Of a DNA stretch of 64,000 bases, positions 34,470 through 43,300 are shown piece by piece. The notes beneath the pieces are model-generated. The model had not been told where the DNA came from. It saw only the letters and a list, made by a program, of their open reading frames with translations, and did not search any database. Each line of letters starts with the position of its first letter. The first letter of the stretch is position 1. The translations under genes were made by a program, and so were the position numbers. Source of the stretch: Parundibacterium terreum (GTDB lineage: Bacteria > Pseudomonadota > Gammaproteobacteria > Burkholderiales > Burkholderiaceae_D); assembly GCF_014636315.1 (NCBI RefSeq), contig NZ_BMED01000002.1:558001-622000 (forward strand), written 5' to 3'.

Positions 34470-35648
34470 ATGCAGAAAAAAAGTTTTGGAGATTACCAAA
34501 CAGACATAACAGTTTTCGCTGGCGCCCTCCAAGAAATGCGCGACGCAATAGACGTATATAGTTTTAATTCAGACCAGAGGCGAATCTTCGAAAGAGCGCG
34601 AATCTTAAAGTCGTCGTTTGCGAACGACAAGAATCATTCGATTACTCATTTCCAAGACATGTTGGAATATGCGCCTTACACTTTCGAAAAATACTGGAGG
34701 CAAACCTATAACTGTGTTTTAAACCACAAGCATGCCATGGAAGAAGCAATCTGGTTTTTGTCAGTTCTTATGGCATGGGCTTACATGGAGCGATATTGGA
34801 ATCACCGTGATCACCAAATTGAGGCTGGCCCTATATCTACTCTTGTTGGCATGCACTTAGGGCTGGATCCTGCATTAAGCATTCCGGAAATCACAGAGGC
34901 ATATAAAGTCCATCAGTCCCTATTTAAGAGCCTCAACGAAAATAGCATTAGTAAAAAATTAGAAAATTCGCACGAAGCCCTCGCACACTCTGAAGAGCGG
35001 ATATCACAACTCACAGATGGCTACGAAGAACGTCTGAAATCTGCACTTAGTCGATTTGACGAAATGCAAACACTGATCGCAAACGCTGAGACTCGGGCTA
35101 CAGAGTCAGAGGAAAAAATCGCAGAATATGCCAAGCAACTAGAGAGGTATAAGGTTTCGTTTTCCTTTTTGGGTTTGACTGCGGCCTTCAGAGACTTCTT
35201 TCAACGTAAAAAGAAAGAACTGAGAAACTGGTTGGGGGCCATATTTATTTTTGGAGGCATTGCAGTCGCGATCCCAGTTTGGGCATTTTGCGGACACTTC
35301 TTTAATTCAGGGACCGCAGTTAATCAGGGTGAGGCACTTTGGCCTCGGTTAATTTTCTATTTTCCAGTAGCGGCTGTCGAGATACTCTTACTGTATTATT
35401 TTCGAGTTGCTTTGACACACTTCAACTCTGTTCAAGGCCAGATGCTGCAACTCGAACTACGTATGGCGGCCTGTGGCTTTATCGAGGAGTATGCGAAATT
35501 TGCCAAAGACAATAAGGATGGCGGCGATTTGTCGAAATTTGAGTCCTTGATTTTTGGCGGAATAGTGGCAGACGTGGATAAGATCCCTAGTACGTTTGAC
35601 GGTCTTGATCAAATCATCAGCTTAATTAAGCTAGGTAAAGATAAATAA
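34470..35648 (+). CDS. DUF6161-like two-helix membrane protein with coiled coil
   Basis: AAGGAATTGT precedes ATG 34470. The 392-aa protein has a soluble N-terminal part, a predicted coiled coil (about 165-230; LENSHEALAHSEERISQLTDGY), then two membrane helices (LGAIFIFGGIAVAIPVWAFCG and LIFYFPVAAVEILLLYYF). The C-terminal ALTHFNSVQGQMLQLELRMA resembles DUF6161 as I remember it. Function unknown. The position between a secreted DUF3761 protein and a HEPN/RES protein, in a cluster of nuclease-like genes, suggests an accessory or defence role. It could be a membrane effector, but nothing in the sequence shows this directly. Confidence 0.65.
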   Translation: MQKKSFGDYQTDITVFAGALQEMRDAIDVYSFNSDQRRIFERARILKSSFANDKNHSITHFQDMLEYAPYTFEKYWRQTYNCVLNHKHAMEEAIWFLSVLMAWAYMERYWNHRDHQIEAGPISTLVGMHLGLDPALSIPEITEAYKVHQSLFKSLNENSISKKLENSHEALAHSEERISQLTDGYEERLKSALSRFDEMQTLIANAETRATESEEKIAEYAKQLERYKVSFSFLGLTAAFRDFFQRKKKELRNWLGAIFIFGGIAVAIPVWAFCGHFFNSGTAVNQGEALWPRLIFYFPVAAVEILLLYYFRVALTHFNSVQGQMLQLELRMAACGFIEEYAKFAKDNKDGGDLSKFESLIFGGIVADVDKIPSTFDGLDQIISLIKLGKDK

Positions 35649-35796
35649 TAAGTGAAGCCGTGAGTATAGGAATTGTTTGGCAGTGATCACGAACTTTCCC
35701 CCGCAAAATCGCGTCTGTTGATGTAAGGCCGACCAGTTCAAAGTTCTACTCTGTTGCTTTCACGATCGGCCTGCACCTCTAACAAGGAAAATTTCA

Positions 35797-37158
35797 ATGA
35801 CCTATATTTGTGCCAATTGCATAGGGGAACCTGTTCTACGTTCCCTATTAGTTGCCGCGATGTCTCACGAGAATTCCTGTACATATTGTGACCACGATTT
35901 TCCCTCCGTGGAGCTTTGGAAAATCGTAGAAAAATGCGACCAGGTACTTACGACATATTACGAACTATCGAGCCAGACTATGGCTGTTGTGCATTATGAT
36001 CGTATCCCGGCAGGAAAAGATTTATTGACGACCATTCAAGAACTTGCAGTCGTATCCGAGTCTGCAGCAACAGATATCGTAGAAACCTTGGGACATATCT
36101 GGTACGACAATGATAGCCGTGAAAGCAAATATCCCGACGACGATTTATGGTTTGTCCTACGCTCGACCGTCGAATCGCCACTACTCACGGAATGGTCGAA
36201 GATGGAGAACAGCCTTCGGAATGAGGCTAGGTATTTAAATCCCAAGGTTACGGCATTTATGGAGTCAATATTTGGCGGGATATCAAACGCTCACACGGAA
36301 GACGGAACGCCAGTGTTAGTAGATGCAGGACCTGACACTCGTTACAGTACGTTTCACAGGGCACGCGTATTTCAATCCGACAGGGACATGGCGGAAGCCC
36401 TGCAGCATCCTGAGAAATCCCTGGGCTCGCCACCATCCGGGATCGGCTCCGGAGGCCGAATGAATGCAGCTGGACTTCCTGCGTTCTACGGAGCGACAGA
36501 TGCTAAAACAGCGCTCGCTGAAGTTCGGCCACCGGTCGGAAGTTATGTCGTGGTTGCGAGTTTTTCTGTGATTCGACCTTTGAAATTATTGGATCTCAGG
36601 TTATTAGGTCAAGTTCAACTTGCGCAAAGCCTCAGCCTGTTTGACGAAGCTACACTGGTAGCAGCTCAACGGCGTGATTTCTTAAGAATGCTATCAACAC
36701 GAATGACGTCGCCGGTTATGCCAGAAAATCAAGATCGAAACTATCTCATCACACAAGTTGTAGCCGACTATCTCGTCATGCATGCTCAAGCGTCGATTGA
36801 CGGGATCATTTATCCCTCGGTTCAAGTTGATGACGATGGCATGGGCGAGCGCAACGCAAATGTCGTCTTGTTTCATAAAGCCGCCACCGCTATTAATGCT
36901 GACAGCGAAAATGTGACCGCCGCAGTAGACTTATGGGAGCAAGAAGAAGATGGGCCACGTGAATATTTCAAACCAAAGATCAGTTATATTCAGGTAAAAC
37001 CTTTGTATCCCTATCAGCAAGCAGAGTTTCGCCCCAAGCCCGCACTCGAGTTAGTCAAAGATAGCATCGAGATTCATCGTGTAATGTCCGTTGAGATCCG
37101 CACCGATCCTACCGTTGTGGAAGTGGTGAGTGACCCGGCAAGTATTTGGGGTAGATAG
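35797..37158 (+). CDS. HEPN/RES-type protein (RES NAD-degrading toxin-like domain)
   Basis: AAGGAAAATTTCA precedes ATG 35797. The 453-aa protein begins with a zinc-ribbon-like CxxC pair (C5, C8, C28, C31), followed by a helical HEPN/RES-type N-terminal region. A RES domain follows (STFHRARVFQ, GRMNAAGLPAFYGATDAKTA with a conserved Arg, Tyr and following Glu, and VADYLVMHAQASIDGIIYPS). RES toxins break down NAD+. In standard Xre-RES pairs the toxin is shorter and has a helix-turn-helix partner; none is seen here. A degraded copy of its N-terminal region lies at about 37.7 kb. Confidence 0.8.
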   Translation: MTYICANCIGEPVLRSLLVAAMSHENSCTYCDHDFPSVELWKIVEKCDQVLTTYYELSSQTMAVVHYDRIPAGKDLLTTIQELAVVSESAATDIVETLGHIWYDNDSRESKYPDDDLWFVLRSTVESPLLTEWSKMENSLRNEARYLNPKVTAFMESIFGGISNAHTEDGTPVLVDAGPDTRYSTFHRARVFQSDRDMAEALQHPEKSLGSPPSGIGSGGRMNAAGLPAFYGATDAKTALAEVRPPVGSYVVVASFSVIRPLKLLDLRLLGQVQLAQSLSLFDEATLVAAQRRDFLRMLSTRMTSPVMPENQDRNYLITQVVADYLVMHAQASIDGIIYPSVQVDDDGMGERNANVVLFHKAATAINADSENVTAAVDLWEQEEDGPREYFKPKISYIQVKPLYPYQQAEFRPKPALELVKDSIEIHRVMSVEIRTDPTVVEVVSDPASIWGR

Positions 37159-37437
37159 ACATTGCCACTGGGGACAATCTAAGCTCCTCCTGAAAAAACG
37201 AAGTTCGATAAAGTTCATCTTTGGGAAATTTGAACTTTCTTCTGTCACGGGCTTAGAACACAATTCTACTTATCGTAGTGAATAGGGAATTGGAACGATC
37301 AACGTGGCATCACTGGGCGTTGCTCCCTGCTGGCACATTCGTGACCAGGTTCTTTCAAGAGAGACCGCCAGACCGTTAGGTGAGGATGGAGCAGGCATGC
37401 CAACTAGATACTCTCGGCACGCCCCTCGTCGATCAAA

Positions 37438-37551
37438 CTACGCTATCGGGTGCGTAGGTATTGCTTTGCTATGAACCCGTCCTTCTTCTCCCGAAACGAA
37501 GCTGGTGTAGACACTATCGCCCGGACCCGCTTGGGTATCGGTCACTGTCAT
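37438..37551 (-). CDS. Very small open frame with strong ribosome-binding site
   Basis: ATG 37551 has AAGGAA six bases before it and opens a 37-codon frame (MTVTDTQAGPGDSVY...). I do not recognise the product, and it may be the start of a truncated gene. It lies in a 475-bp gene-poor stretch (37159-37633) that also contains an AT-rich segment with a direct repeat. No other feature is supported there. Confidence 0.3.
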   Translation of the reverse strand: MTVTDTQAGPGDSVYTSFVSGEEGRVHSKAIPTHPIA

Positions 37552-37587
37552 AACTATTCCTTTTGGCCAGGCCTTAAGTAACTATTA

Positions 37588-37649
37588 ATATGGATATTTT
37601 TAAGCTTTAAAACCCAATAAATGACAATACTTTTTAAATATGGATATTT
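37588..37649. repeat. Direct repeat ATATGGATATTT, two copies 50 bp apart
   Basis: ATATGGATATTT occurs at 37588-37599 and 37638-37649, each in an AT-rich context (TTAA before, TAA after). The second copy overlaps the end of the decayed RES-like frame, so it may mark a deletion or insertion scar or a repeated binding site. Confidence 0.6.
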
Positions 37650-37951
37650 ATAACTAAATAACTCGCGATCGAGAATAATTGTTTATTCATATCGTTGTCG
37701 TACCAGATTTGCTGCAGGGCTTCTACGATGTCTGTTGCTGCAGACTTGGGTACAAGTGCGAGTTCCAACAGAGGTGAAAGGGGTTCCTCCGCATATAAGA
37801 TTGCATTACCTAATGCGGCTGCGCGATCTGCATCTTCCGTCGCTTGAAGGGGCCAAATTATTTTCAACGACGGATTTAATGGTTCGCCAAGGTTATCGCA
37901 CTCGTGATCCGGATTGTATTGATACGCACGATATTTGCGGCTCGTTTAATA
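37634..37951 (-). pseudogene. Mosaic gene remnant including a piece of the RES-type gene
   Basis: The minus-strand frame is open for about 105 codons. Its C-terminal part (SAATDIVEALQQIWYDND) matches the functional RES-type protein upstream (SAATDIVETLGHIWYDND), and the DNA of this segment (about 37695-37755) is also clearly similar. The part before it (YQYNPDHECDNLGEPLNPSLKIIWPL) does not match the RES protein and recalls the end of RmlC-type epimerases, an uncertain comparison. After the match the frame ends in AT-rich sequence. This is best read as fused debris of at least two genes. Confidence 0.6.
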
Positions 37952-37961
37952 TCCTATCTAA

Positions 37962-38543
37962 CTACGGACTCTCAGAAGAAAAAAGACCCGCCGTATGATA
38001 ACTTTCGATTATTGAATCGAAGAGGGCGATATCTGCTCTTCCTCGCGCCATTAGCTGGGCCCCTGAAACGGCTGCGAAGATTGCGCGAGCGCGAAGCTCA
38101 GCAGGTTTTCGCTTCATTCCAGTCATCTGCAGCACTTTGTCTAGCCATGCGACGTTCACGTCCGCAAACGCTTGCACTTGCGCTTGAACCCCTGCCGGTA
38201 AGTCGTCGTATTCAGCAGTCATGAAGCTGCAAAGGCAAATACGATTTCCGTTCTCCAACGACCGGCGGAACGTTTCTGGATACCGACGCAGACATATCTC
38301 CGGTTTGCCAGCTTCCATTGCTATCGCCTCCAAGGTCGTTGCTGAATCATCAGTATAGCGTCGCGCCACTGCAGTAGCCAAATCGGCCTTACTTGGAAAA
38401 TGATGATAAAGACTTGCCGCCTTGATACCCACTTGCTCGGCCAAAGTACGCAGATTTAACCCCCCATAGCCATGGGCCTGCGCAATACGCGTGGCTGCGG
38501 CAAGAATCTTTTCGCTAGAGCTAGCGCTCGCATTGCTACTCAA
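37962..38543 (-). CDS. TetR-family regulator beside a GST gene
   Basis: The N-terminal helix-turn-helix is typical (LNLRTLAEQVGIKAASLYHHFPSKADL). The start is unclear: TTG 38543 has TGAGGA eight bases before it and gives 193 aa beginning L(M)SSNASASSSEKIL, while TTG 38579 gives 205 aa. The C-terminal half (CLCSFMTAEYDDLPAGVQAQV) resembles the AcuR/DhaA-like TetR branch. It is divergent from the glutathione-transferase gene with a dyad operator between, so it probably represses that gene and itself. It overlaps nothing and is probably functional. Confidence 0.88.
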   Translation of the reverse strand: MSSNASASSSEKILAAATRIAQAHGYGGLNLRTLAEQVGIKAASLYHHFPSKADLATAVARRYTDDSATTLEAIAMEAGKPEICLRRYPETFRRSLENGNRICLCSFMTAEYDDLPAGVQAQVQAFADVNVAWLDKVLQMTGMKRKPAELRARAIFAAVSGAQLMARGRADIALFDSIIESYHTAGLFSSESP

Positions 38544-38600
38544 GATGATGTCCTCAAAAAAATTGGTTGACGAGAGCAAGTATAGCGCATATTGTTTAGC

Positions 38601-38614
38601 CTAACGAACGTTAG
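38601..38614. promoter_or_regulatory. TetR-type dyad CTAACG-AA-CGTTAG
   Basis: The 14-bp dyad with 6-bp arms lies between the divergent tetR and gst genes, 58 bp upstream of the proposed tetR start and 58 bp upstream of the gst start. A further GTTAG overlaps its right end. It is the likely operator of this TetR. Confidence 0.6.
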
Positions 38615-38671
38615 TTAGTTTTTAAACCGCTACCGTTTTATGGGGGATTCCATTTACTTCAGGAGCATTCA

Positions 38672-39346
38672 ATGACATCTAGCGCTACCAACAACGGCCC
38701 CACTATGACGGTCTATGACTTTCCGGTCGGCCCCTATCCGACGCGCGTTCGAATCGCGGTCGCAGAAAAGAAATTGCAAATGAAAATCCGGTTCGAGCTG
38801 GTCGATTTGTACAAGGGCGAACACAAGAAGCCAGAATTCATCGAGCAAAGAAATTACTCTGGAACGCTGCCGGTGCTCGAATTGGCGGACGGCACGCTGA
38901 TAGCCGAATGCACTGCCATCACCCAGTATCTCGATACGCTAGATGGGTCACCCAGCCTCACTGGCACCGCGCCTCTGGAACAGGGGATCATTCATATGAT
39001 GAACAAGCGGGCCGAAATCGAATTGCTTGACGCTATTAGCGTATATTTTCACCATGGGACACCAGGCTTGGGTCCGTTGGTGGAGCTGTATCAAAATCCA
39101 GAATGGGGATTCCGTCAGCGCGATAAGGCGCTTCGCGGCATGCATTACTTTGACAAAGTGCTCCAGCGGCAACCTTTCATTGCTGGCGACAAATTCTCGA
39201 TGGCTGACATTACCGTCATCGGTGGTCTAGTATTTGCTGCTATCGTAAATCTGGACATTCCGCCCGAATGCAGAGCCTTGCTTTCATGGTACGAACGGAT
39301 GAGACAGCGCGAGAGCGTTGCAACCCAACCGGCGTTTTCTAGTTAA
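38672..39346 (+). CDS. Glutathione S-transferase family protein
   Basis: The 224-aa protein has the thioredoxin-like N-terminal half (VYDFPVGPYPTRVRIAVAEKKL, then GTLPVLELADGTLIAECTAITQYL) and the helical C-terminal half (FIAGDKFSMADITVIGGL). Conserved glutathione-binding positions (the cis-Pro in LPVL and the following Glu and Cys-Thr pair) are visible. It likely conjugates or reduces electrophiles in the cytosol. AGGAG lies seven bases before ATG 38672. It is divergent from tetR across a short dyad, so it is probably induced by the ligand of that regulator. Confidence 0.93.
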   Translation: MTSSATNNGPTMTVYDFPVGPYPTRVRIAVAEKKLQMKIRFELVDLYKGEHKKPEFIEQRNYSGTLPVLELADGTLIAECTAITQYLDTLDGSPSLTGTAPLEQGIIHMMNKRAEIELLDAISVYFHHGTPGLGPLVELYQNPEWGFRQRDKALRGMHYFDKVLQRQPFIAGDKFSMADITVIGGLVFAAIVNLDIPPECRALLSWYERMRQRESVATQPAFSS

Positions 39347-40070
39347 GAGGGCTTGTGAGAAGTTGCGAAGTGAAGATGGGGCGGACGTTGCGTGGAACGA
39401 CATGCAAACGTCCGCTGCTGGCCGGTTAAGACTCTAGGTAAATGTCTTTCTATGAGCGTTGCCGACCTAGAGAGCACAATCTCATTGATGCCGCTACGGA
39501 TTCATAAGTGGCAGGTGAACATACTAATTCCATGCAGACTAAAAAGACATTTAATGGCAATCGCCCGCGCGAAGCCGTGGCAGGCATTTTCGCAATTCGT
39601 CGATTCGCGAGATAGTTTCCTAACTTTCGAGTACGTGCGCATCCTCACCATGCGCATGAATCCTGCGTCTCTCGCGAATAGAGGGGAGCGGCAACGTACA
39701 TTGAAGCACGTGGCAATTCGAAAGGCCATTCTTATGCAGTTGAAACGCCACTTTGATGCAAGTGAAAAAGCGAATCGTATGCAGGACAAAAAGCTACTTC
39801 TACGCATATAAAATAGCCACGAATTTCTGTCTCTAGAAATAGATATTTTTCCGTCCAAAAAAACAAGACATTTGAAAGTGGATGCGCAGGCAGAAAAATA
39901 GCCGCTTGGTGGCAAACCAAAAAGCTAAATAGTGGTACTGTCGAATTCTATTTCGCGGCAACGCTATGCGACAGAGTGGCAATGACTTTTGCATCCTGTT
40001 GGCAAAGATTGCGCGTACTGGAAGGCATAGTCCATTCCAAATTAATGGCAAGCATGATGCAAATATCCAC
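39347..40070. other. 724-bp stretch with no clear gene
   Basis: Overlapping opposite frames fill the middle: a plus-strand frame at 39392-39811 (139 codons, GTG start, very basic product) and a minus-strand frame at 39502-39915. Neither has a good ribosome-binding site or a known motif. The part from 39830 to 40060 is AT-rich. It may be gene debris marking the right edge of the island. Confidence 0.5.
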
Positions 40071-40979
40071 TCATGGCTTCAAGCTGAAGCGTTCCACCAC
40101 GAAATCGACGAAGCTGCGCAGCTTAGGCGACATACGGTGATCACGTAGGTAGATGAGGTTCAACGGCCGGGCCGGCGGCGTGTATTCAGGGAGTAGGCGA
40201 ACGAGATGGCCGTCCTCGATATCCTTTGACAGCATTATCTCAGGCAACATGACAATGCCCATGCCAGCGAGCGCAGCCTGGCGTAACCCTTGAGCGCTGT
40301 CGACCTGCATCCGGCCCGAAATCGGCACGCTGATTTCGCCCTCTGGACCGGTCATGCGCCAGGATGCCTGTGCCGATCGCCACTCGGACCGCGAGGAATA
40401 GGTATAGGCCAAACAATCGTGCTGAGCAAGATCCGCCGGTCGGCGCGGTTCGCCACGCTTCGCTAGATAATTCGGTGCGGCGCAAATCATCAATCTATAC
40501 GGTGCAAGCGGGCGGGCAATTAGGTCGGAACTCTGAAGGTTGCCAAGGCGGATCGCCGCCTCGAATCCGTCCTCAGCCAAATCCACGACAGCGTCGGTGA
40601 TGACCACGTCGAGATCGACTTTGGGATAACGCGCCGTATAGTCGGCGAGCGCGGGTATCAATCGTTCTGTGCCGAAAGTCGCAGATGCGGTAACCCGAAG
40701 CCGCCCTTTGGGACTGGTCTGCGTTTCGAGTGCAAGGGCATCGGCATCCGCAACGAGACTGAGGATCTCAATGCATCGTTCGTAATAGGCCTTGCCGAAT
40801 TCGGTCAGATTTTGCCGCCGCGTGGTCCGATTGATGAGGCGTGTACCGAGATGATCTTCTAGCGCCTGCAAATGGTTGCCCACCATGGTTGGCGAAAGGT
40901 CGCGTTCCGCTGCCGCCGCCGTCAGACTCCCCGTATCCACTACACGGATGAAGATAGCCATAGCCTTGAAGATGTCCAT
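40071..40979 (-). CDS. LysR-family regulator
   Basis: ATG 40979 is preferred; the product then begins MDIFKAMAIFIRVVDTGSLTAAA, the usual LysR opening. In-frame upstream starts would add 8-22 residues. The winged-helix N-terminus (AAERDLSPTMVGNHLQALEDHLGTRLINRTTR) is followed by a substrate-binding half (LRVTASATFGTERLIPALADY, ALAGMGIVMLP). It is divergent from the DHA2 exporter gene and probably controls it. Length is 302 aa, normal for the family. The effector is unknown. Confidence 0.92.
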   Translation of the reverse strand: MDIFKAMAIFIRVVDTGSLTAAAAERDLSPTMVGNHLQALEDHLGTRLINRTTRRQNLTEFGKAYYERCIEILSLVADADALALETQTSPKGRLRVTASATFGTERLIPALADYTARYPKVDLDVVITDAVVDLAEDGFEAAIRLGNLQSSDLIARPLAPYRLMICAAPNYLAKRGEPRRPADLAQHDCLAYTYSSRSEWRSAQASWRMTGPEGEISVPISGRMQVDSAQGLRQAALAGMGIVMLPEIMLSKDIEDGHLVRLLPEYTPPARPLNLIYLRDHRMSPKLRSFVDFVVERFSLKP

Positions 40980-41120
40980 TGCCAATATTTTCTGGGTAGT
41001 CATCAAATAAAATGGCAGTTTATATAATTTTTCAGGGTAATACAATGAGATTGGAATTAGTCAGCGGTTTTCGTGGCGACCATTCTCCAACAAGAAAACA
41101 ATCTCTGGGCCCCTCTTCTC

Positions 41121-42545
41121 ATGTCTTATCTGAAACCGAATCAATCAACATCGCCGCGCCTGACCTTGATAGCCACCAGTCTAGGCTTCGTCCTCGTCAT
41201 TCTCGACGTCACAGTCGTGAACGTTGCGCTGGAAAGGATCCAAGCGTCGCTCAGCACCAACGTGACCGGTTTGCAATGGATCATTAACGCTTACACGCTG
41301 GTCTTTGCGAGTCTGCTGCTAACGGCAGGTGCCCTTGGTGACCGCTTCGGTGCCAGACGAATCTTCGTCATAGGTTTTGCGTTGTTTACCATTGCGTCAC
41401 TGGCCTGCGGCATGGCGGGCACAATCAGTTCCCTCATTGCCAGCCGCGTCGTCCAAGGAATGGGTGCGGCACTTTGTGTACCAGCCTCGTTGGCGTTGCT
41501 TAGCGCTAGCTTTCCGGATGCGACCTCTCGTGCCCGAGCCGTGAGTATTTGGGCTGGCGTTGGAGGCTTGGCTCTTGCGGCCGGGCCGGTTGTTGGCGGC
41601 ATCATGGTGGATCGCTTCGGTTGGCCGAGTATCTTCTTCCTCAACCTACCACTTGGGCTCCTAGGCATCTGGTTGACTTTATCCTATGCGCCGTCGGGTT
41701 CAAAGACACCGAACCGTGGATTGGACCTCGCCGGGCAAGTACTGGCGATTCTCGCGCTAGGTGGGCTCACCCTCGGCTTCGTCGAGAGCGGCGCACTCGG
41801 CTGGACGCATCCGCTAGTCCTGTCAGGTTTTGCCTGTTTCTCGGTGGCCGGCGCGTTGTTCCTATTGGCAGAAGCCCTTGGCGCGGACCCTATGCTGCCG
41901 CTGTCATTGTTTCGCTCGTCAGTGGTGAGCGCATCCTGCGTCGTTGGACTCCTCACCAACTTCGCCTACTACGGGCTTATGTTTGTGTTTAGCCTGTTCT
42001 TCCAGGCGACAAAGGGGTATTCACCGTTGATGACCGGACTAGCTTTTCTGCCGATGACGGTACTTGTAACCGTCGCCAATTTGATTTCTGGTCGGCTGAC
42101 CGCGCGGTTCGGGCCGCGGCTACCCATGGTGATGGGGCAGGCGCTAGCTGCCTGCGGTTACTTAACTTTAGCAGGCATCGACGGCAGAACCCCCTACAGC
42201 GTCATCGTCTGTCCATTGCTAGCGGCGGGCATCGGTGTGGCGTTGACAGTCCCCGCGATGACGGCTGCTGTTCTCGCCAGTGCCGATAGGCAACGGACAG
42301 GTATTACCTCTGGAGCGTTAAACTCTGCGCGCCAGACGGGGGGCGTCATCGGCGTCGGGGTATTCGGATCGTTGGTCGCAGGAGGACCGGAAAAACTCCT
42401 TGCGGGTATGCATGTCGCGCTAATCATGGCGGGTCTCGCACTTGGCATCGGCGCCATCATCAGCTTTGTAGGTATTAGAATACGATTGATTACCAAATCA
42501 GCGTCACTGCCCGTAGAAATGATTACCAAGGGCGAAACCAATTGA
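41121..42545 (+). CDS. DHA2-type (EmrB/QacA) major facilitator exporter
   Basis: The protein has 14 likely membrane segments and the DHA2 signatures: LDVTVVNVAL in TM1, WIINAYTLVFASLLLTAGALGDRFGARR (motif A), RVVQGMGAALCVPASLALL (motif B) and GPVVGGIMVDRFGWPSIFFLNLPLG (motif C). ATG 41121 places the N-terminus a normal distance from TM1. No good ribosome-binding site is seen before it; a GTG at 41073 in frame is also possible. Length is 474 aa. It likely exports a drug or metabolite with proton antiport. The divergent LysR gene is its probable regulator. Confidence 0.92.
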   Translation: MSYLKPNQSTSPRLTLIATSLGFVLVILDVTVVNVALERIQASLSTNVTGLQWIINAYTLVFASLLLTAGALGDRFGARRIFVIGFALFTIASLACGMAGTISSLIASRVVQGMGAALCVPASLALLSASFPDATSRARAVSIWAGVGGLALAAGPVVGGIMVDRFGWPSIFFLNLPLGLLGIWLTLSYAPSGSKTPNRGLDLAGQVLAILALGGLTLGFVESGALGWTHPLVLSGFACFSVAGALFLLAEALGADPMLPLSLFRSSVVSASCVVGLLTNFAYYGLMFVFSLFFQATKGYSPLMTGLAFLPMTVLVTVANLISGRLTARFGPRLPMVMGQALAACGYLTLAGIDGRTPYSVIVCPLLAAGIGVALTVPAMTAAVLASADRQRTGITSGALNSARQTGGVIGVGVFGSLVAGGPEKLLAGMHVALIMAGLALGIGAIISFVGIRIRLITKSASLPVEMITKGETN

Positions 42546-42784
42546 AGGTTCGAGTTCACATGCTCAGAATCCCGAGAGCGACGCTTCGATTCTCATTGCT
42601 TATTTGATTTCCTAAGTATGGCCTAGTGGTGTGAATAGCCACGTCATAGTAACTTCCTTAACATGACCCGAAACGAAGCGGTCAACACCAGCGAGTGCGG
42701 TCAGCGCATTCCAGCGCGGGTGGTCAGTGCAAACCGGAATGACGGTCAACGATCACCAGCGCCTGCTTTATATACGATGTTTCT

Positions 42785-43279
42785 TTACTCGTTATCAGCC
42801 AACAGCTTTTGCACCGGATAGTGTTTTTTCACTATTGGGGATTTAAGCACTATAAAGCTAAAATATTTTGTAATGGCTAGGTTCTGCTCTAAAAGATCGT
42901 CAATAATTGCCTGATATTCCGCAATCCCAGAGGTCATAAATTTAACCAGGTAGTCGAAACCTCCGCTCACCAGATGAACTTCCATTACCTCGTCAAGGCT
43001 TCGCGCTGCCGCTTCAAATCGAATGAAATCTTCTCTTCGATGGCTGGAAAGTGTAATTTGCGTGAAGACGACCTGCGGATCCGCTAATTTCGCTAAATCT
43101 ATCTGAGCGCCGTAACTGCTTATATAGCCCGCAGCTTCAAGCTTACGAACCCGCAAAAGGCAGGGGCTGGACGACAGTCCTACAACGTCAGCCAAATCGC
43201 TGTAACTAATTCGTCCGTTGCGTTGCAGCTCACTTAGAATTCGGACGTCAATACGATCTAGCTTAGGAACCCTTGTCAT
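42785..43279 (-). CDS. Lrp/AsnC-family regulator
   Basis: The 164-aa product has the winged helix at residues 9-55 (RIDVRILSELQRNGRISYSDLADVVGLSSSP, CLLRVRKLEAAGYI) and a C-terminal RAM domain (VMEVHLVSGGFDYLVKF). A GGGGTA site precedes ATG 43279. It lies 21 bp downstream of the HAD gene on the same strand, so it is likely the third gene of an operon with an aminotransferase and a dehalogenase-family protein. Lrp-type regulators respond to amino acids, which fits. The 239-bp gap to the MFS gene (42546-42784) holds no gene. Confidence 0.93.
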   Translation of the reverse strand: MTRVPKLDRIDVRILSELQRNGRISYSDLADVVGLSSSPCLLRVRKLEAAGYISSYGAQIDLAKLADPQVVFTQITLSSHRREDFIRFEAAARSLDEVMEVHLVSGGFDYLVKFMTSGIAEYQAIIDDLLEQNLAITKYFSFIVLKSPIVKKHYPVQKLLADNE

Positions 43280-43300
43280 CGCTACCCCTTGTTTATTTAA

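Noticed and set aside
39392..39915. Two opposite basic frames in the gene-poor stretch after the transferase gene
   Set aside because: No good starts or motifs; composition looks like shadow or debris.
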